Below are positions 16,629 through 25,789 of a stretch of 64,000 nt of DNA, piece by piece (position 1 is the stretch's first letter; each line of letters begins with the position of its first letter). The stretch is from Gp6-AA40 sp963772955 (lineage in GTDB: Bacteria > Acidobacteriota > Vicinamibacteria > Vicinamibacterales > UBA2999). The DNA is taken from positions 868,001 through 932,000 of the forward strand of contig CAVYZF010000009.1 of the NCBI GenBank assembly GCA_963772955.1. The letters run 5' to 3'. The notes under the pieces are model-generated. The model ran no database searches. It saw only the letters and a list, made by a program, of their open reading frames with translations, and was not told the DNA's origin. A program made the position numbers and the translations under genes.

Positions 16629-17678
16629 ATGCTGCCAACGATCGAGTGGAAAGACGATGCGGTTGTGATGATTGACCAGCGGAAGCTCCCGGCTTCCGAG
16701 GTCTACGTGAATTGCAAGACGGCCAAGGACGTGGCCAAAGCCATCACGACGATGGTCATCCGTGGCGCCCCGGCGATCGGCGTAGCCGCGGCAATGGGTA
16801 TTGCGCTCGGCATGAAGCGCAGCAGCGCGACCGGCACGAAGCAGTTCACGACCGAGTTCCAGAAGACGTGCGACATGATGGCCGCGACGCGGCCAACGGC
16901 CGTGAACCTGTTCTGGGCCATCGAGCGCATGAAGCGGACGTTCGCCGCAGCCGCGCAAGGCGGTGCGTCCGTGAACGAGCTCAAGCAACGGCTCGAGGCG
17001 GAGGCGCACGCGATCCACGACGAAGACGTCGGCAGTTGCAAGGCGATCGGCGCGCATGGTGCGTCGCTCGTGCCCGACGAGGCAAAGATCCTCACGCACT
17101 GCAACGCTGGCGCATTGGCGACTGCCGGTTATGGCACGGCGCTCGGCGTGATCAGAGCCGCATCAGAGCAGGGCAAGAAGATTGCGGTCCTTGCCGATGA
17201 AACGCGTCCGTTCCTGCAGGGTGCAAGGCTGACGGCATGGGAACTGGTCAAGGACGGCATCGATACGACGGTGATCACGGACAACATGGCGGCGTCGATG
17301 ATGCGCCTTGGCCATGTCGACCTCGTCGTTGTTGGCGCCGACCGGATCGCGGCCAACGGTGACGTCGCGAACAAGATCGGCACCTACGGCGTCGCCGTGC
17401 TCGCAAAAGAGCATGGCATTCCGTTCTACGTTGCAGCGCCGCTCTCGACGGTCGATCTGAATACGCCGGACGGCAGTGGGATTCCGATCGAAGAGCGTAA
17501 CGATCGCGAGGTCACGCACGTGGGTTCGTCGCGTTTGACGCCCGTCGGCGCGCGCATCCGGAATCCTGCCTTCGATGTCACGCCATCGAAGTACGTCAGC
17601 GCCATCATCACGGAGAAGGGGATCGCCCGCGCGCCGTACGCGGAGTCGCTGCCGCTCCTCTTCGATAGTAAGCAGTAG
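16629..17678 (+). CDS. mtnA: S-methyl-5-thioribose-1-phosphate isomerase
   Basis: 349 residues, eIF2B-alpha-like fold. It isomerises methylthioribose-1-phosphate to methylthioribulose-1-phosphate in methionine salvage. Visible motifs are VIRGAPAIGVAAAMG (about 43-57), HCNAGALATAGYGTALG (about 157-173, catalytic Cys) and GADRIAANGDVANKIGT (about 238-254, catalytic Asp). Start 16629 gives the family N-terminus; the longer frame runs back into the palindrome. Other mtn genes are absent. The TAG stop lies inside a heptamer array. Confidence 0.94.
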   Translation: MLPTIEWKDDAVVMIDQRKLPASEVYVNCKTAKDVAKAITTMVIRGAPAIGVAAAMGIALGMKRSSATGTKQFTTEFQKTCDMMAATRPTAVNLFWAIERMKRTFAAAAQGGASVNELKQRLEAEAHAIHDEDVGSCKAIGAHGASLVPDEAKILTHCNAGALATAGYGTALGVIRAASEQGKKIAVLADETRPFLQGARLTAWELVKDGIDTTVITDNMAASMMRLGHVDLVVVGADRIAANGDVANKIGTYGVAVLAKEHGIPFYVAAPLSTVDLNTPDGSGIPIEERNDREVTHVGSSRLTPVGARIRNPAFDVTPSKYVSAIITEKGIARAPYAESLPLLFDSKQ

Positions 17679-17694
17679 GCGGTAGGCAGTAAGC
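17668..17694 (+). repeat. Heptamer array at the mtnA stop (GTAAGCA/GTAGGCG word)
   Basis: Units GTAAGCA, GTAGGCG, GTAGGCA, GTAAGCC with period 7. The mtnA stop codon TAG (17676-17678) is part of the second unit. The complementary word, CTGCCTA, appears at 59758. Confidence 0.72.
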
Positions 17695-17699
17695 CCGAC

Positions 17700-18782
17700 A
17701 TGATCGTGCTCGGCATCGAGACATCGTGCGACGAGACAGCAGCCGCGTTGGTCGAAGAGACCGGTGATGCGGCCGTGCCGTGGCGACTCAGATCAAGCGT
17801 CGTCGCCTCGCAAGTCGCCATCCACCGCGAGTGGGGAGGTGTCGTGCCCGAGTTGTCGGCGCGACAGCATATCCGCGATATCTGCGGAGTCGTCGAGCGC
17901 ACGCTCCTCGATGGTGGAAACGCGCGCTACGACGCGGTGGCCGTGACGCAAGGTCCGGGCCTCGTCGGGTCACTCCTCGTAGGTGTGGCCTTCGCAAAAT
18001 CTCTGGCGTGGGCGAGCAATGTGCCGCTCATCCCCGTGCATCACCTCGCCGGTCACGTCGAATCGCTCGTGCTCGACAACGGCGAGATGCCGTTGCCTGC
18101 CGTGGTGCTGATCGTCTCGGGCGGACACACCAGCCTGTATCTCGTGCGAGCGCCGGGCGCTCTCGAGTTGATCGGGCGAACGCGCGACGATGCAGCAGGC
18201 GAGGCGTATGACAAGGTCGCTAAACTGCTGGGCCTCGGGTACCCGGGAGGCCCGGTCATCGATCGTCTTGCCGCCGACGGCAACGACCGCGCGGTCGGTT
18301 TCCCGAAAACGCGGTTGACGCACGCCGACCGCAACGCGCCTGAACTGCCCGGCCGGCGTGATTTCAGTTTCAGCGGGCTGAAGACCTCGGTGCTGCGACA
18401 CGTCACGTCCAGGCGCGAGGCCCTCGGTCTCGACGATGCCGTCTCGTTGCCGGACCGGGAGATTCGCGACATCGCTGCCAGCTTCCAGCGCGTCGTTGTC
18501 GAGACGCTTCTGGATCGACTGTTCGAGGCAGCGCGGTCGTATGGCGCGTGCAGTGTCGGAATCGCTGGCGGCGTGTCGGCAAACAGTCGCTTGCGTGCGG
18601 ATGCGCGCACTCGTGGTGAGGGTCGCGAACTGCCTGTGTTCATTCCGAGTCTCGCTCTCTCGACAGACAATGCGGCGATGATTGCGGCCGCAGGTCTGCG
18701 AGCCTTTCGCGCCGGCACCACTGCCGGCTGGGATCTCAACGCGGAGGCGTCGTTGAAGCTGGGTCGCTCCGTAGCTGGGTAG
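17700..18782 (+). CDS. tsaD: tRNA N6-adenosine threonylcarbamoyltransferase TsaD
   Basis: 360 residues. Transfers the threonylcarbamoyl group to A37 of ANN-decoding tRNAs, with TsaB and TsaE. The ASKHA fold N-terminus ILGIETSCDETAAA-like segment (residues 3-15), metal-binding histidines in HHLAGHVES (about 115-123), SGGHTSL (about 141-147) and C-terminal IAGGVSANSRLR are all present. Length is normal. The last residues and TAG stop come from the octamer array at 18771. Confidence 0.96.
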   Translation: MIVLGIETSCDETAAALVEETGDAAVPWRLRSSVVASQVAIHREWGGVVPELSARQHIRDICGVVERTLLDGGNARYDAVAVTQGPGLVGSLLVGVAFAKSLAWASNVPLIPVHHLAGHVESLVLDNGEMPLPAVVLIVSGGHTSLYLVRAPGALELIGRTRDDAAGEAYDKVAKLLGLGYPGGPVIDRLAADGNDRAVGFPKTRLTHADRNAPELPGRRDFSFSGLKTSVLRHVTSRREALGLDDAVSLPDREIRDIAASFQRVVVETLLDRLFEAARSYGACSVGIAGGVSANSRLRADARTRGEGRELPVFIPSLALSTDNAAMIAAAGLRAFRAGTTAGWDLNAEASLKLGRSVAG

Positions 18783-18828
18783 ATGAGTAGCTGGGTAGAT
18801 GGGTAGCTGGGTAGCTGGGTAGCTGGGG
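18771..18828 (+). repeat. Octamer array at the tsaD stop (GTAGCTGG word)
   Basis: Seven units of period 8: GTAGCTGG, GTAGATGA, GTAGCTGG, GTAGATGG, then three GTAGCTGG. The tsaD stop TAG (18780-18782) is within it. No inverted arm follows; the next gene starts at 18833, so the array overlaps its ribosome-binding region (GGGGAC). Confidence 0.88.
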
Positions 18829-18832
18829 ACGT

Positions 18833-19246
18833 ATGACGACGGCAACTGAGTATCTCTGGTTCAACACGAAGAAGCGGCAGGAGTTCATTCGCATCACCGA
18901 CGAGGTCGCGTCTGTCGTCAAGAAGAGTGGTGTGAAGGAAGGGATGGTCCTCGTCTCGGCGATGCACATCACCGCGGCCGTGTACGTCAACGACTGGGAA
19001 GGCGGGCTCATCGATGACTTCCAGGTGTGGCTCGAGAAGCTGGCGCCGTCGGGGCTCGATTATCGTCATCATCAGACCGGCGAGGACAACGCGGACGCGC
19101 ATCTCAAGCGCACGTTGATGGGGCATCAGGTGATTCTCCCGATCACCGCGGGCAAACTCGATCTGGGACCGTGGGAGCAGGTGTTCTACGCCGAGTTCGA
19201 CGGCCAGCGGAAGAAGCGTGTCGTCGTCAAGGTGATGGGCGAGTAG
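18833..19246 (+). CDS. YjbQ/UPF0047 family secondary thiamine-phosphate synthase-like protein
   Basis: 137 residues covering the whole UPF0047 (YjbQ) fold. Conserved features are the N-terminal beta strand with ITDEV, VSAMHITAAVYVND, the metal-binding DYRHHQTGEDNADAHLKRTLMG segment (about 77-98) and a C-terminal GPWEQVFYAEFDG. Weak thiamine-phosphate synthase activity is reported for the E. coli homologue; the native role is unclear. It starts 5 bases after the octamer array. Confidence 0.9.
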   Translation: MTTATEYLWFNTKKRQEFIRITDEVASVVKKSGVKEGMVLVSAMHITAAVYVNDWEGGLIDDFQVWLEKLAPSGLDYRHHQTGEDNADAHLKRTLMGHQVILPITAGKLDLGPWEQVFYAEFDGQRKKRVVVKVMGE

Positions 19247-19250
19247 ATCC

Positions 19251-19706
19251 GTGAATGACCGCCGCAAGTATCCCGATCGCCCCTATGTGGGAGTTGGTGC
19301 GGTGATCCTCCAGGACGGCAAGGTGCTGCTGGTCAAGCGGAAGTACGAGCCGCTGGCAGGGCAGTGGAGTCTCCCGGGTGGCGCTGTTGAAGTGGGCGAG
19401 ACGCTCGAGGCGTGCCTCGTGCGAGAGATGCTCGAGGAGACTGGTCTCGAAGTCCGGGTCGGCCCGGTGGTCGAGGTGCTCGATCGCATCACGCACGATG
19501 ACCAAGGAGGGGTGATGTATCACTTCGTGCTCGTGGACTATTTGTGCTGGCCAACGGGCGGCGTGTTGACGGCAGACTCGGACGTCGCCGACGTGGTGTT
19601 TGCCGATCCAGGTGATCTGGCCCGCTACGATCTGACCGCCAAGGCGACGTCCGTCGTGCAACGGGCGTTCGAGCTCGATCGGCAGGCCGCGAGGTCGCGC
19701 GCGTGA
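19251..19706 (+). CDS. Nudix hydrolase
   Basis: 151 residues. The Nudix box G-x5-E-x7-REVxEExGU is complete (GGAVEVGETLEACLVREMLEETGLEV, split here over about 45-70), coordinating Mg for nucleoside-diphosphate-X hydrolysis. The N-terminal VGVGAVILQDGKVLLVKRKYEP resembles ADP-ribose or MutT-like subgroups; the substrate cannot be told. GTG start follows the previous stop by 4 bases, and the stop overlaps the next GTG. Confidence 0.9.
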   Translation: MNDRRKYPDRPYVGVGAVILQDGKVLLVKRKYEPLAGQWSLPGGAVEVGETLEACLVREMLEETGLEVRVGPVVEVLDRITHDDQGGVMYHFVLVDYLCWPTGGVLTADSDVADVVFADPGDLARYDLTAKATSVVQRAFELDRQAARSRA

Positions 19707-20272
19707 CGCCGTCGCGAGACGAAGCCTGGGCGCTGCTGACGGAGTGGACTCAAAGCGAGAGCCTGAGGAAACACGCGCTTGCCGTCGAGACTGCGGTCCG
19801 CGGATACGCGCGCACGTCTGGCGAGAACGAAGAGGACTGGGGTCTCGTCGCGCTTCTGCACGACTTCGACTACGAGCGATACCCCACCCCGGAGGACCAT
19901 CCCTTCCGCGGTTGTGACGAGCTTCGCCGGCGCGGCTATCCCGAATGGGTCATGCGCGCGATCCTGTCTCACGCCAACTACTCGGGTGTGCCACGTGAGA
20001 GCCTGCTGGAGAAGACGCTCTTTGCATGCGATGAGATGGCCGGCTTCGTGACCGCTGCCGCGCTCGTGCGTCCGTCGAAAAGTGTGCTCGATCTCGAGGC
20101 TCCCTCAGTGGTCAAGCGAATGAAGGACAAGGCGTTCGCGCGCGCTGTCTCGAGGGATGATCTCCGCATTGGCGCGGAGGGGCTCGGGCTCTCGCTCGAA
20201 GAGCACGCAGGCCATGTCATCCGGTTCATGCGCGAGAAAGCTGACGTCCTCGGCCTGCGAGGAACATTTTGA
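19703..20272 (+). CDS. HD-domain hydrolase (HDIG type)
   Basis: 189 residues. The HD motif is LLHDFDYERYP (about 50-60) with an upstream conserved KHALAVE (H25) and a downstream SHANY histidine, as in small HDIG phosphohydrolases acting on nucleotides. GTG start at 19703 overlaps the Nudix stop (GTGA). Together with the Nudix gene it suggests nucleotide housecleaning, but the substrate is unknown. Confidence 0.83.
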   Translation: MTPSRDEAWALLTEWTQSESLRKHALAVETAVRGYARTSGENEEDWGLVALLHDFDYERYPTPEDHPFRGCDELRRRGYPEWVMRAILSHANYSGVPRESLLEKTLFACDEMAGFVTAAALVRPSKSVLDLEAPSVVKRMKDKAFARAVSRDDLRIGAEGLGLSLEEHAGHVIRFMREKADVLGLRGTF

Positions 20273-21219
20273 GCGGCGCTGAACGTATTGAACCCCTGAA
20301 GATGACCAGTGTCGTCGAGCTCGAGAGCGTGAACGTCCGTTATGCGAAGAACTGGGCACTCCGGGACGTCACGACGTCATTTCCGGCCGGCGCCGTGGGT
20401 CTGCTGGGCCCGAATGGCGCAGGCAAGAGCACGCTGATCAAGTCGGTCCTCGGGTTGGTGGCACCCGACCGCGGCCAGATGCGGGTGCTTGGCCTCGACG
20501 TCCGTCGCTCCCCGCTGCAGATCCGTTCGCGCATCGGCTACATGCCCGAGAGCGACGCGCACTTCCCGCAGATGAATGCCGTCTCGTTCGTCGCGTATTG
20601 CGGCGAGCTGTCTGGCCTGCCGCGCGCCGATGCCATGCAGCGCGCCCACGAGGTGCTCTACTACGTCGGTCTTGGGGAGGCGCGCTATCGGACGATCGAC
20701 CAGTACTCGACCGGGATGAAGCAGCGCATCAAGCTGGCGCAGGCACTCGTGCACGATCCCGATCTGCTGTTCCTCGACGAGCCCACCAACGGCATGGACC
20801 CCAAGGGGCGCGACGAGATGCTCGAGCTGATTCGTGACATCGCTCATAACAAGGGTCTGAATCTCATTCTGTCGTCGCATCTGCTGCCCGACGTCGAGTT
20901 CGCCTGCGATCACGTCGTCGTGATGGACAAAGGCGCCATCGCAACGGCGGGCCCGATCGCCGGGTTGAAGGGACCGGGCGGGCGAGTCTTCGAAATGCGG
21001 ATCAAAGGAGACTCGGATCGCTTTGTCGACGTGTTGCGCTCAGCGGGTCTCGATTGTCACTCGACCGACGAGGACGTTATGCGCGTCTTCGTGCCCGACG
21101 ACCGCGGCGCGCCCTTTCTTTTCAAGCTGGCATCACAGGAACACGTGCAGGTGAGGCATCTGCGCGCCAGCGTCCCGACGCTGGAAGACGTGTTCGCGAA
21201 AGCGGTGGGCGAGGAGTGA
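20269..21219 (+). CDS. ABC transporter ATP-binding protein 1 (ABC-2 export type)
   Basis: 316 residues. Walker A GPNGAGKS (about 46-53), signature region YSTGMKQR, Walker B LLFLDEPTNGMD, and a C-terminal domain of about 80 residues typical of CcmA/DrrA-type exporters. TTG start at 20269 is supported by GAGG 7 bases upstream and by the TTGA overlap with the HD gene; ATG at 20302 is possible. It pairs with the permease at 21254. Confidence 0.92.
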   Translation: MSGAERIEPLKMTSVVELESVNVRYAKNWALRDVTTSFPAGAVGLLGPNGAGKSTLIKSVLGLVAPDRGQMRVLGLDVRRSPLQIRSRIGYMPESDAHFPQMNAVSFVAYCGELSGLPRADAMQRAHEVLYYVGLGEARYRTIDQYSTGMKQRIKLAQALVHDPDLLFLDEPTNGMDPKGRDEMLELIRDIAHNKGLNLILSSHLLPDVEFACDHVVVMDKGAIATAGPIAGLKGPGGRVFEMRIKGDSDRFVDVLRSAGLDCHSTDEDVMRVFVPDDRGAPFLFKLASQEHVQVRHLRASVPTLEDVFAKAVGEE

Positions 21220-21227
21220 TGCACGTC

Positions 21228-21248
21228 GGGAGTTGGAAGTTGGGAGTT
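21228..21248 (+). repeat. Short heptamer array before the ABC permease (GGGAGTT word)
   Basis: GGGAGTT, GGAAGTT, GGGAGTT: three period-7 units in the 34-base gap between the ATP-binding protein stop (21219) and the permease GTG start (21254). No inverted partner is seen. Confidence 0.6.
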
Positions 21249-21253
21249 GATTA

Positions 21254-22093
21254 GTGCCTATCCACGATCAGGGATATCGGCGGTACCAGGGAACGCGCGT
21301 GCCCGTGGGCCGGGCGTGGTGGACCATGGCGCGCATGCATCTCATCACCGCGTTCAAACGCCGGTGGTTCCTCATGGTGCTGTTCGCCGGTTGGATCCAG
21401 TTCTTTGTCAGCGCGGTACTCATCGTCGCCCCTGTGCTCTTTCCACAACTGTCCGGATTCACCTCGACGACGCCTCAGACGTTTCGAGACTTCCTGAACC
21501 GGCAGCAGTTCTTCGTGTTCATCATCACGATTGTCCTCGGCGGTCTTATCGCAGACGACCGTCGAGCGAACGCGCTGCAGCTCTATCTGTCGAAACCACT
21601 CACGCGTGTCGAGTACATCATCGGCAAGGCTGCGCCACTGCTGATACTGATTCTCGGAGTGACGCTGGTTCCGGCGCTCTGCCTGCTCCTCCTGCAGATC
21701 GTGTTCTCCGGAAGTTTCAGTTTTCTGGCGAACAACCTGTTCGTGCTTCCGGCGATCACGCTTGCGTCACTGGTACGAGCGCTGCTCTCCACCTTCATGA
21801 TCCTGGCGCTGTCGTCGCTCTCGAAGAGTCGTCGATTCGTGGCAGTCATGTACGCGGGCATCATCTTCTTCACGTCGTCCATGCACCAGGTGCTCCGCCA
21901 GATTACGGGGAGTCGAGCATGGGCGGCGATTTCACCGGGCAACATGGTGGAGGTATTTACCGACGGGGTCTTCCGCGTGCGGGCGCCACAGCCGGTGCCG
22001 ATGTATGTGGCCATCCTGGTCATCGTGGGGCTGATCGCGGTGTCGCTGTGGATTCTCGAGCGCCGGGTGCGTCCGGTGGAGATCGTCGCGTGA
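21254..22093 (+). CDS. ABC-2 type permease 1
   Basis: 279 residues with six predicted membrane segments (for example about 35-55, 90-115, 140-160, 175-190 and 245-265). The cytoplasmic N-terminus MPIHDQGYRRYQG is typical of ABC-2 permeases in acidobacterial exporters. GTG start fits the signal-less N-terminus. It partners with the ATPase before it or after it; the next ATPase overlaps its stop by GTGA. Confidence 0.85.
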   Translation: MPIHDQGYRRYQGTRVPVGRAWWTMARMHLITAFKRRWFLMVLFAGWIQFFVSAVLIVAPVLFPQLSGFTSTTPQTFRDFLNRQQFFVFIITIVLGGLIADDRRANALQLYLSKPLTRVEYIIGKAAPLLILILGVTLVPALCLLLLQIVFSGSFSFLANNLFVLPAITLASLVRALLSTFMILALSSLSKSRRFVAVMYAGIIFFTSSMHQVLRQITGSRAWAAISPGNMVEVFTDGVFRVRAPQPVPMYVAILVIVGLIAVSLWILERRVRPVEIVA

Positions 22094-23010
22094 GCGCAAT
22101 CGCCACCGACCACCTGTCGAAGTGGTACGGCCAGGTCTCTGGCCTGAATGACGTCACCGTGTCAGTGCCTCCCGGCATCACCGGGTTGCTCGGTCCGAAC
22201 GGTGCTGGTAAGTCCACGTTCATGAAACTCGTGACCGGGCAGATCAAGCCAAGCAAGGGATCGATACGTGTACTGGGTGAGCCGATCTGGGAGAACCACG
22301 AGCTGTACCGACGCATCGGTTTCTGCCCGGAGCAGGATGCGTTCTACGACCGGATGACGGGCCTCGAGTGGGTGTCTGCGCTCGTCGGCCTCAACGGTCT
22401 TTCCGAGAAGGAGACGACAGAGGCCGCGCGGCGCGCACTTGGTGCCGTGGACCTGCTCGACGCGGCGGACAGGAAGATTGGCGGCTACAGCAAGGGCATG
22501 CGTCAGCGCGTCAAGCTCGCGCAGGCGATTGCGCACGATCCCCAGTTGCTGATTCTCGACGAGCCGCTGAGCGGTATGGATCCCATCATGCGGCGCCGCA
22601 CGATTCGACAGATCAAGGAGTGGGGACGGGCGGGCAGGAGCGTTCTGGTCTCGAGCCACATCCTGCACGAAGTCGAGTCGATGACGTCGAACATCCTGCT
22701 CATCAACAATGGGCGCATCGTCGCCGAAGGCAACGTGCACCAGATACGCGAGCTCATCGACGAGCATCCGCATACCGTCTACGTTCGCGCGGAAGATCCG
22801 AAGCGCCTGGCGCGCTCGGTACTGGTCGAAGACGGTGTCATCAGCCTGCGTTTCGAGTCGAACGCCGTGATCTTCGAGACCGCGCGTCCCGATGCCTTCT
22901 ACACGCGGCTGACTGACATGGCGGCGTCCGGCGAGGCCGGGGTCATCGACGAAATCACGTCGCCCGACGACAACCTGCAGGCTGTGTTCAAGTATCTGGT
23001 GAAACAATGA
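22090..23010 (+). CDS. ABC transporter ATP-binding protein 2
   Basis: 306 residues. Walker A GPNGAGKST (about 37-45), signature YSKGMRQR, Walker B LLILDEPLSGMDP and the switch histidine (SSHILHEVES) are all intact, with a C-terminal accessory domain. GTG start is chosen because it overlaps the previous stop; the longer upstream frame is read in the shadow of the permease. Two ATPase-permease pairs suggest one heteromeric exporter or two parallel ones. Substrate unknown. Confidence 0.92.
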   Translation: MSAIATDHLSKWYGQVSGLNDVTVSVPPGITGLLGPNGAGKSTFMKLVTGQIKPSKGSIRVLGEPIWENHELYRRIGFCPEQDAFYDRMTGLEWVSALVGLNGLSEKETTEAARRALGAVDLLDAADRKIGGYSKGMRQRVKLAQAIAHDPQLLILDEPLSGMDPIMRRRTIRQIKEWGRAGRSVLVSSHILHEVESMTSNILLINNGRIVAEGNVHQIRELIDEHPHTVYVRAEDPKRLARSVLVEDGVISLRFESNAVIFETARPDAFYTRLTDMAASGEAGVIDEITSPDDNLQAVFKYLVKQ

Positions 23011-23846
23011 CCGCGCCGCCGGCCGCTCAATCCACCTCGTTTGTCACGGGCGCCTGGCGTGTCTTCGGGATGTCCATTGGCGAGATGCTGTGGTCGCGCC
23101 GCACGATCTTCATGGCGCTCGTCGTTGGCAGCCCTGTGCTCGTGGCACTCGTCGCGCGCATCGTGCAGTCGGCTGGCATCGCGCCGCTGCGAGTCAATGG
23201 AGTTCAGGTTGACGCCGTCAGCATGTTTGGCGCGATGATCTGGATCCTCTTCCTCTCGTTCATCGTCCCCGTGCTCGGCGTGTTCTACGGCACGTCGCTC
23301 ATCGCTGACGAAGTCGACGACAAGACGATCACGTATCTTTTCACGCGGCCCGTGCGTCGTGGCGCCGTCGTTGTCGGCAAGTACATGGCGTACCTGTTGT
23401 GCACGACGCTCGTCGTGTTGCCGTCGGTGATGATCGTGTACTTCCTGATGGTGCCGTTCGGACAGATTCCGGCGAGCTTCATCTCGCTCGTCGTCGATTT
23501 GGGCGTGCTTGGCCTGGGGCTGGCTGCGTACGGGGCGCTGTTCGCATTTGTCGGTGCGGCGCTCAGGCGTCCTCTGATCATTGGACTGGTGTTCGTCTTC
23601 GGATGGGAGCTCGTGACGCTGTTACTGCCCGGTTATCTCAAGCGTCTCACGCTGGCCTATTACCTCCAGCCTCTCGTCCCGCACGCCATGCCGACCGGGG
23701 ACACCGTGTCACTGCTTCAGGGCGCCCTCTTCAGAGAGCCGCCGTCGGTCGCCATGAGCCTTGGCTGTCTGGCACTGGCGATTGTGGCATCGCTGGTGCT
23801 CGCGGTGCGCGTGGTCGAGAAGCGAGAGTATATTCTCGAGCAGTAG
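23007..23846 (+). CDS. ABC-2 type permease 2
   Basis: 279 residues, about six membrane segments; the motif YGTSLIADEVDDKTITYLFTRPV (about 92-114) is characteristic of ABC-2 permeases. ATG overlaps the ATPase stop (ATGA). It is the last gene of the export operon. Confidence 0.86.
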   Translation: MTAPPAAQSTSFVTGAWRVFGMSIGEMLWSRRTIFMALVVGSPVLVALVARIVQSAGIAPLRVNGVQVDAVSMFGAMIWILFLSFIVPVLGVFYGTSLIADEVDDKTITYLFTRPVRRGAVVVGKYMAYLLCTTLVVLPSVMIVYFLMVPFGQIPASFISLVVDLGVLGLGLAAYGALFAFVGAALRRPLIIGLVFVFGWELVTLLLPGYLKRLTLAYYLQPLVPHAMPTGDTVSLLQGALFREPPSVAMSLGCLALAIVASLVLAVRVVEKREYILEQ

Positions 23847-23906
23847 GGATATTTGTCGGTTTCCGAAGAGAAAACCGTCCCGGGAACTCGGGTTCACCAA
23901 GGCTCG

Positions 23907-23912
23907 TATACT
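23907..23912 (+). promoter_or_regulatory. Possible -10 box TATACT before the membrane-anchored protein gene
   Basis: TATACT lies 19 bases before ATG 23932, with GGGAGCGG in between as a possible Shine-Dalgarno. No clear -35 hexamer is seen. Confidence 0.35.
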
Positions 23913-23931
23913 GGGCTTGGGAGCGGTGTAG

Positions 23932-24948
23932 ATGACTAAGCGGACTCGGCTGTTTCTGGCGGTGGCCTCAGGGATCCTCGTCGTGGGCCTGGGTTCTGGT
24001 CTCGTTGCCGCTTACGTCGGCGGATTTCAGAACCTTACCCTGATTGGGGGGGATGGGCCCGCAGAGCTCGCTTACGTTCCTGCCGACTCGCACATCGTCG
24101 CGTATGCAGACATCCGAGATGTCATGGGGTCCGAGGTCCGCCGGAAGCTCTCGGCGTTCCAGCAGGGCGCCAACGACGGCGCCTCAAAGTTCAAGGAACA
24201 GACGGGCATCGACCTGGAGACCGACGTCGACTACGTGGTGGCCTCAACTTCCGGGATGAGTGAGCCCGAGCAGGGAAAGCCGCCGCTGGTGCTGGCGAAA
24301 GGCCGTTTCGATGAGGTCCGCATCGAGGGTTTGATTCGCGATCAGGGCGGTGTCGTCGAGGACTACAAGGGGGCTCGGCTCATCGTCGCGGATGAGAAGA
24401 AACTCGCGCTCGTGTTCCTCGAGCCCGGGCTCGTTGCGATCGGTGGAGCCGAAGCGGTTCGCAAGTCGATCGATACGAAGGCTGCCGGATCGAGCGTCAA
24501 AGGTAATGACGAAGTGATGCGCCTCGTTCGGGATATCGACGATGGCGATGCGTGGGTTGTGGCGCGATTCGATGCACTGACGGGGGGACGACTCCCCGAT
24601 GCGGTGGCGAGCCAGTTGCCCCCGATTAATTGGTTGTCAGCCAGGGGATTCATCAACAGTGGCGTCGAAGGGCAGCTGCGCGTGGAGACACGTGACGAGA
24701 CCTCCGCGAAGAACCTCCAGGACGTTGTCCGTGGATTCATGGCGCTCGGACGCCTCCAGTCCGGGCAGCATCCGGAGATCGCGGAGTTCCTCAACTCTGT
24801 CCAGCTCTCTGGCGATGGAAAGACCGTTTCCCTCTCGTTTTCACTTCCTCCCGAGATGATCGACGCGCTCGGAGCACTGCGTGCGCAGCGACCAAGGCCG
24901 AGGACGACGCCGGCCGCGCCTAAGCCGGACGCCGCGCCCGCGCTCTAA
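23932..24948 (+). CDS. Membrane-anchored protein of unknown function
   Basis: 338 residues. An N-terminal transmembrane anchor or signal (residues 7-30) is followed by an extracytoplasmic domain with DGPAELAYVPADSHIVAYADIRDVMGSE, a pattern seen in DUF3352-like bacterial proteins of unknown role. The C-terminal 35 residues are Pro/Ala/Arg-rich (RPRPRTTPAAPKPDAAPAL). No catalytic motif is recognisable. Encoded alone after the ABC operon. Confidence 0.6.
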   Translation: MTKRTRLFLAVASGILVVGLGSGLVAAYVGGFQNLTLIGGDGPAELAYVPADSHIVAYADIRDVMGSEVRRKLSAFQQGANDGASKFKEQTGIDLETDVDYVVASTSGMSEPEQGKPPLVLAKGRFDEVRIEGLIRDQGGVVEDYKGARLIVADEKKLALVFLEPGLVAIGGAEAVRKSIDTKAAGSSVKGNDEVMRLVRDIDDGDAWVVARFDALTGGRLPDAVASQLPPINWLSARGFINSGVEGQLRVETRDETSAKNLQDVVRGFMALGRLQSGQHPEIAEFLNSVQLSGDGKTVSLSFSLPPEMIDALGALRAQRPRPRTTPAAPKPDAAPAL

Positions 24949-25022
24949 TAGGCGCGTCTCCCACCGGTAAATGCCGGGCCCACCGGGCTCGTAGTTGCTG
25001 ATCGTCAGGCACCTACGCACAC

Positions 25023-25424
25023 ATGCCGAAGCTCGTGTTCTTCTACGGCACGCTGATGATGCCCTTCAATCGCACAGGGCGTCTGCGCATCGATCAGCAT
25101 CTTGTTTACAAGGGCCGCGGGACCATTACGGCGGCGCTCTTCGATCTGGGGATCTATCCGGCAGCAGTGCCGGATCCTGATGGCCAGGTCTGGGGCGAGG
25201 TGTACGAGATGACGTTCCCCGTAATTGTCCTGAGGGAGCTCGACGAGCTCGAAGGGCATCGCCCAAGCGAACCAGAGGCCAGCCTCTATACGCGCCGCAC
25301 GACCTCCGTCCGAATGGAGGACGGCTCGACGGTCCACGCTTCCGCGTACTTCTACAACGCGCCGCTTGGCCGCGCGGAGCGAATCGCATCCGGGGACTAT
25401 CTGGAGTATCTGAGAGTTCGCTAG
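25023..25424 (+). CDS. Gamma-glutamylcyclotransferase-like (AIG2) protein
   Basis: 133 residues. The GGCT signature FFYGTLM is at residues 6-12, and a Glu in the ELDELEGHRP motif (about 75-84) is the expected acid/base. The fold acts on gamma-glutamyl amines or related amides; the substrate here is unknown. Confidence 0.83.
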   Translation: MPKLVFFYGTLMMPFNRTGRLRIDQHLVYKGRGTITAALFDLGIYPAAVPDPDGQVWGEVYEMTFPVIVLRELDELEGHRPSEPEASLYTRRTTSVRMEDGSTVHASAYFYNAPLGRAERIASGDYLEYLRVR

Positions 25425-25442
25425 CGTCCGGCTTCAGCGGAC

Positions 25443-25781
25443 CTACAAACGTTCCGAGCGAACCGCTCTGAGGAATTCCGCGATCGCGACTGAGACGTGT
25501 TCCGACGGCTCGACGAACTCGATCCCGCTCCAGTAGACCAGTTGATCGTCGTCGACGTCCGCGATCTGCGAATGCACGACGCGACCTTTGACAACGACCG
25601 ATCGCTCACCGAGCTCCAGCCGCAGATCGTGAAGCGAGTTGAGGTTCAAGGGAAAACGGGTTTCGACCAGACCACCGCGGAGGCTGACCTCCTTGATGAC
25701 CATCGGCTGAAACACCATGACTTCGCCCTCGAGTCGGCTGATCATGGCGACTCGAGCGCCGTCACGCTTTTCGTCAGACAT
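25443..25781 (-). CDS. PilZ domain protein
   Basis: 112 residues, one PilZ domain and nothing else. The c-di-GMP-binding RxxxR (residues 6-10, RDGAR) is present, and the second motif reads EVSLRGG instead of the usual D/NxSxxG, so affinity could be altered. It probably acts with the pseudo-receiver gene just upstream and the HD-GYP protein at 8870. A TAAATT box lies 8 bases before ATG. Confidence 0.75.
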   Translation of the reverse strand: MSDEKRDGARVAMISRLEGEVMVFQPMVIKEVSLRGGLVETRFPLNLNSLHDLRLELGERSVVVKGRVVHSQIADVDDDQLVYWSGIEFVEPSEHVSVAIAEFLRAVRSERL

Positions 25782-25789
25782 CTACAGCG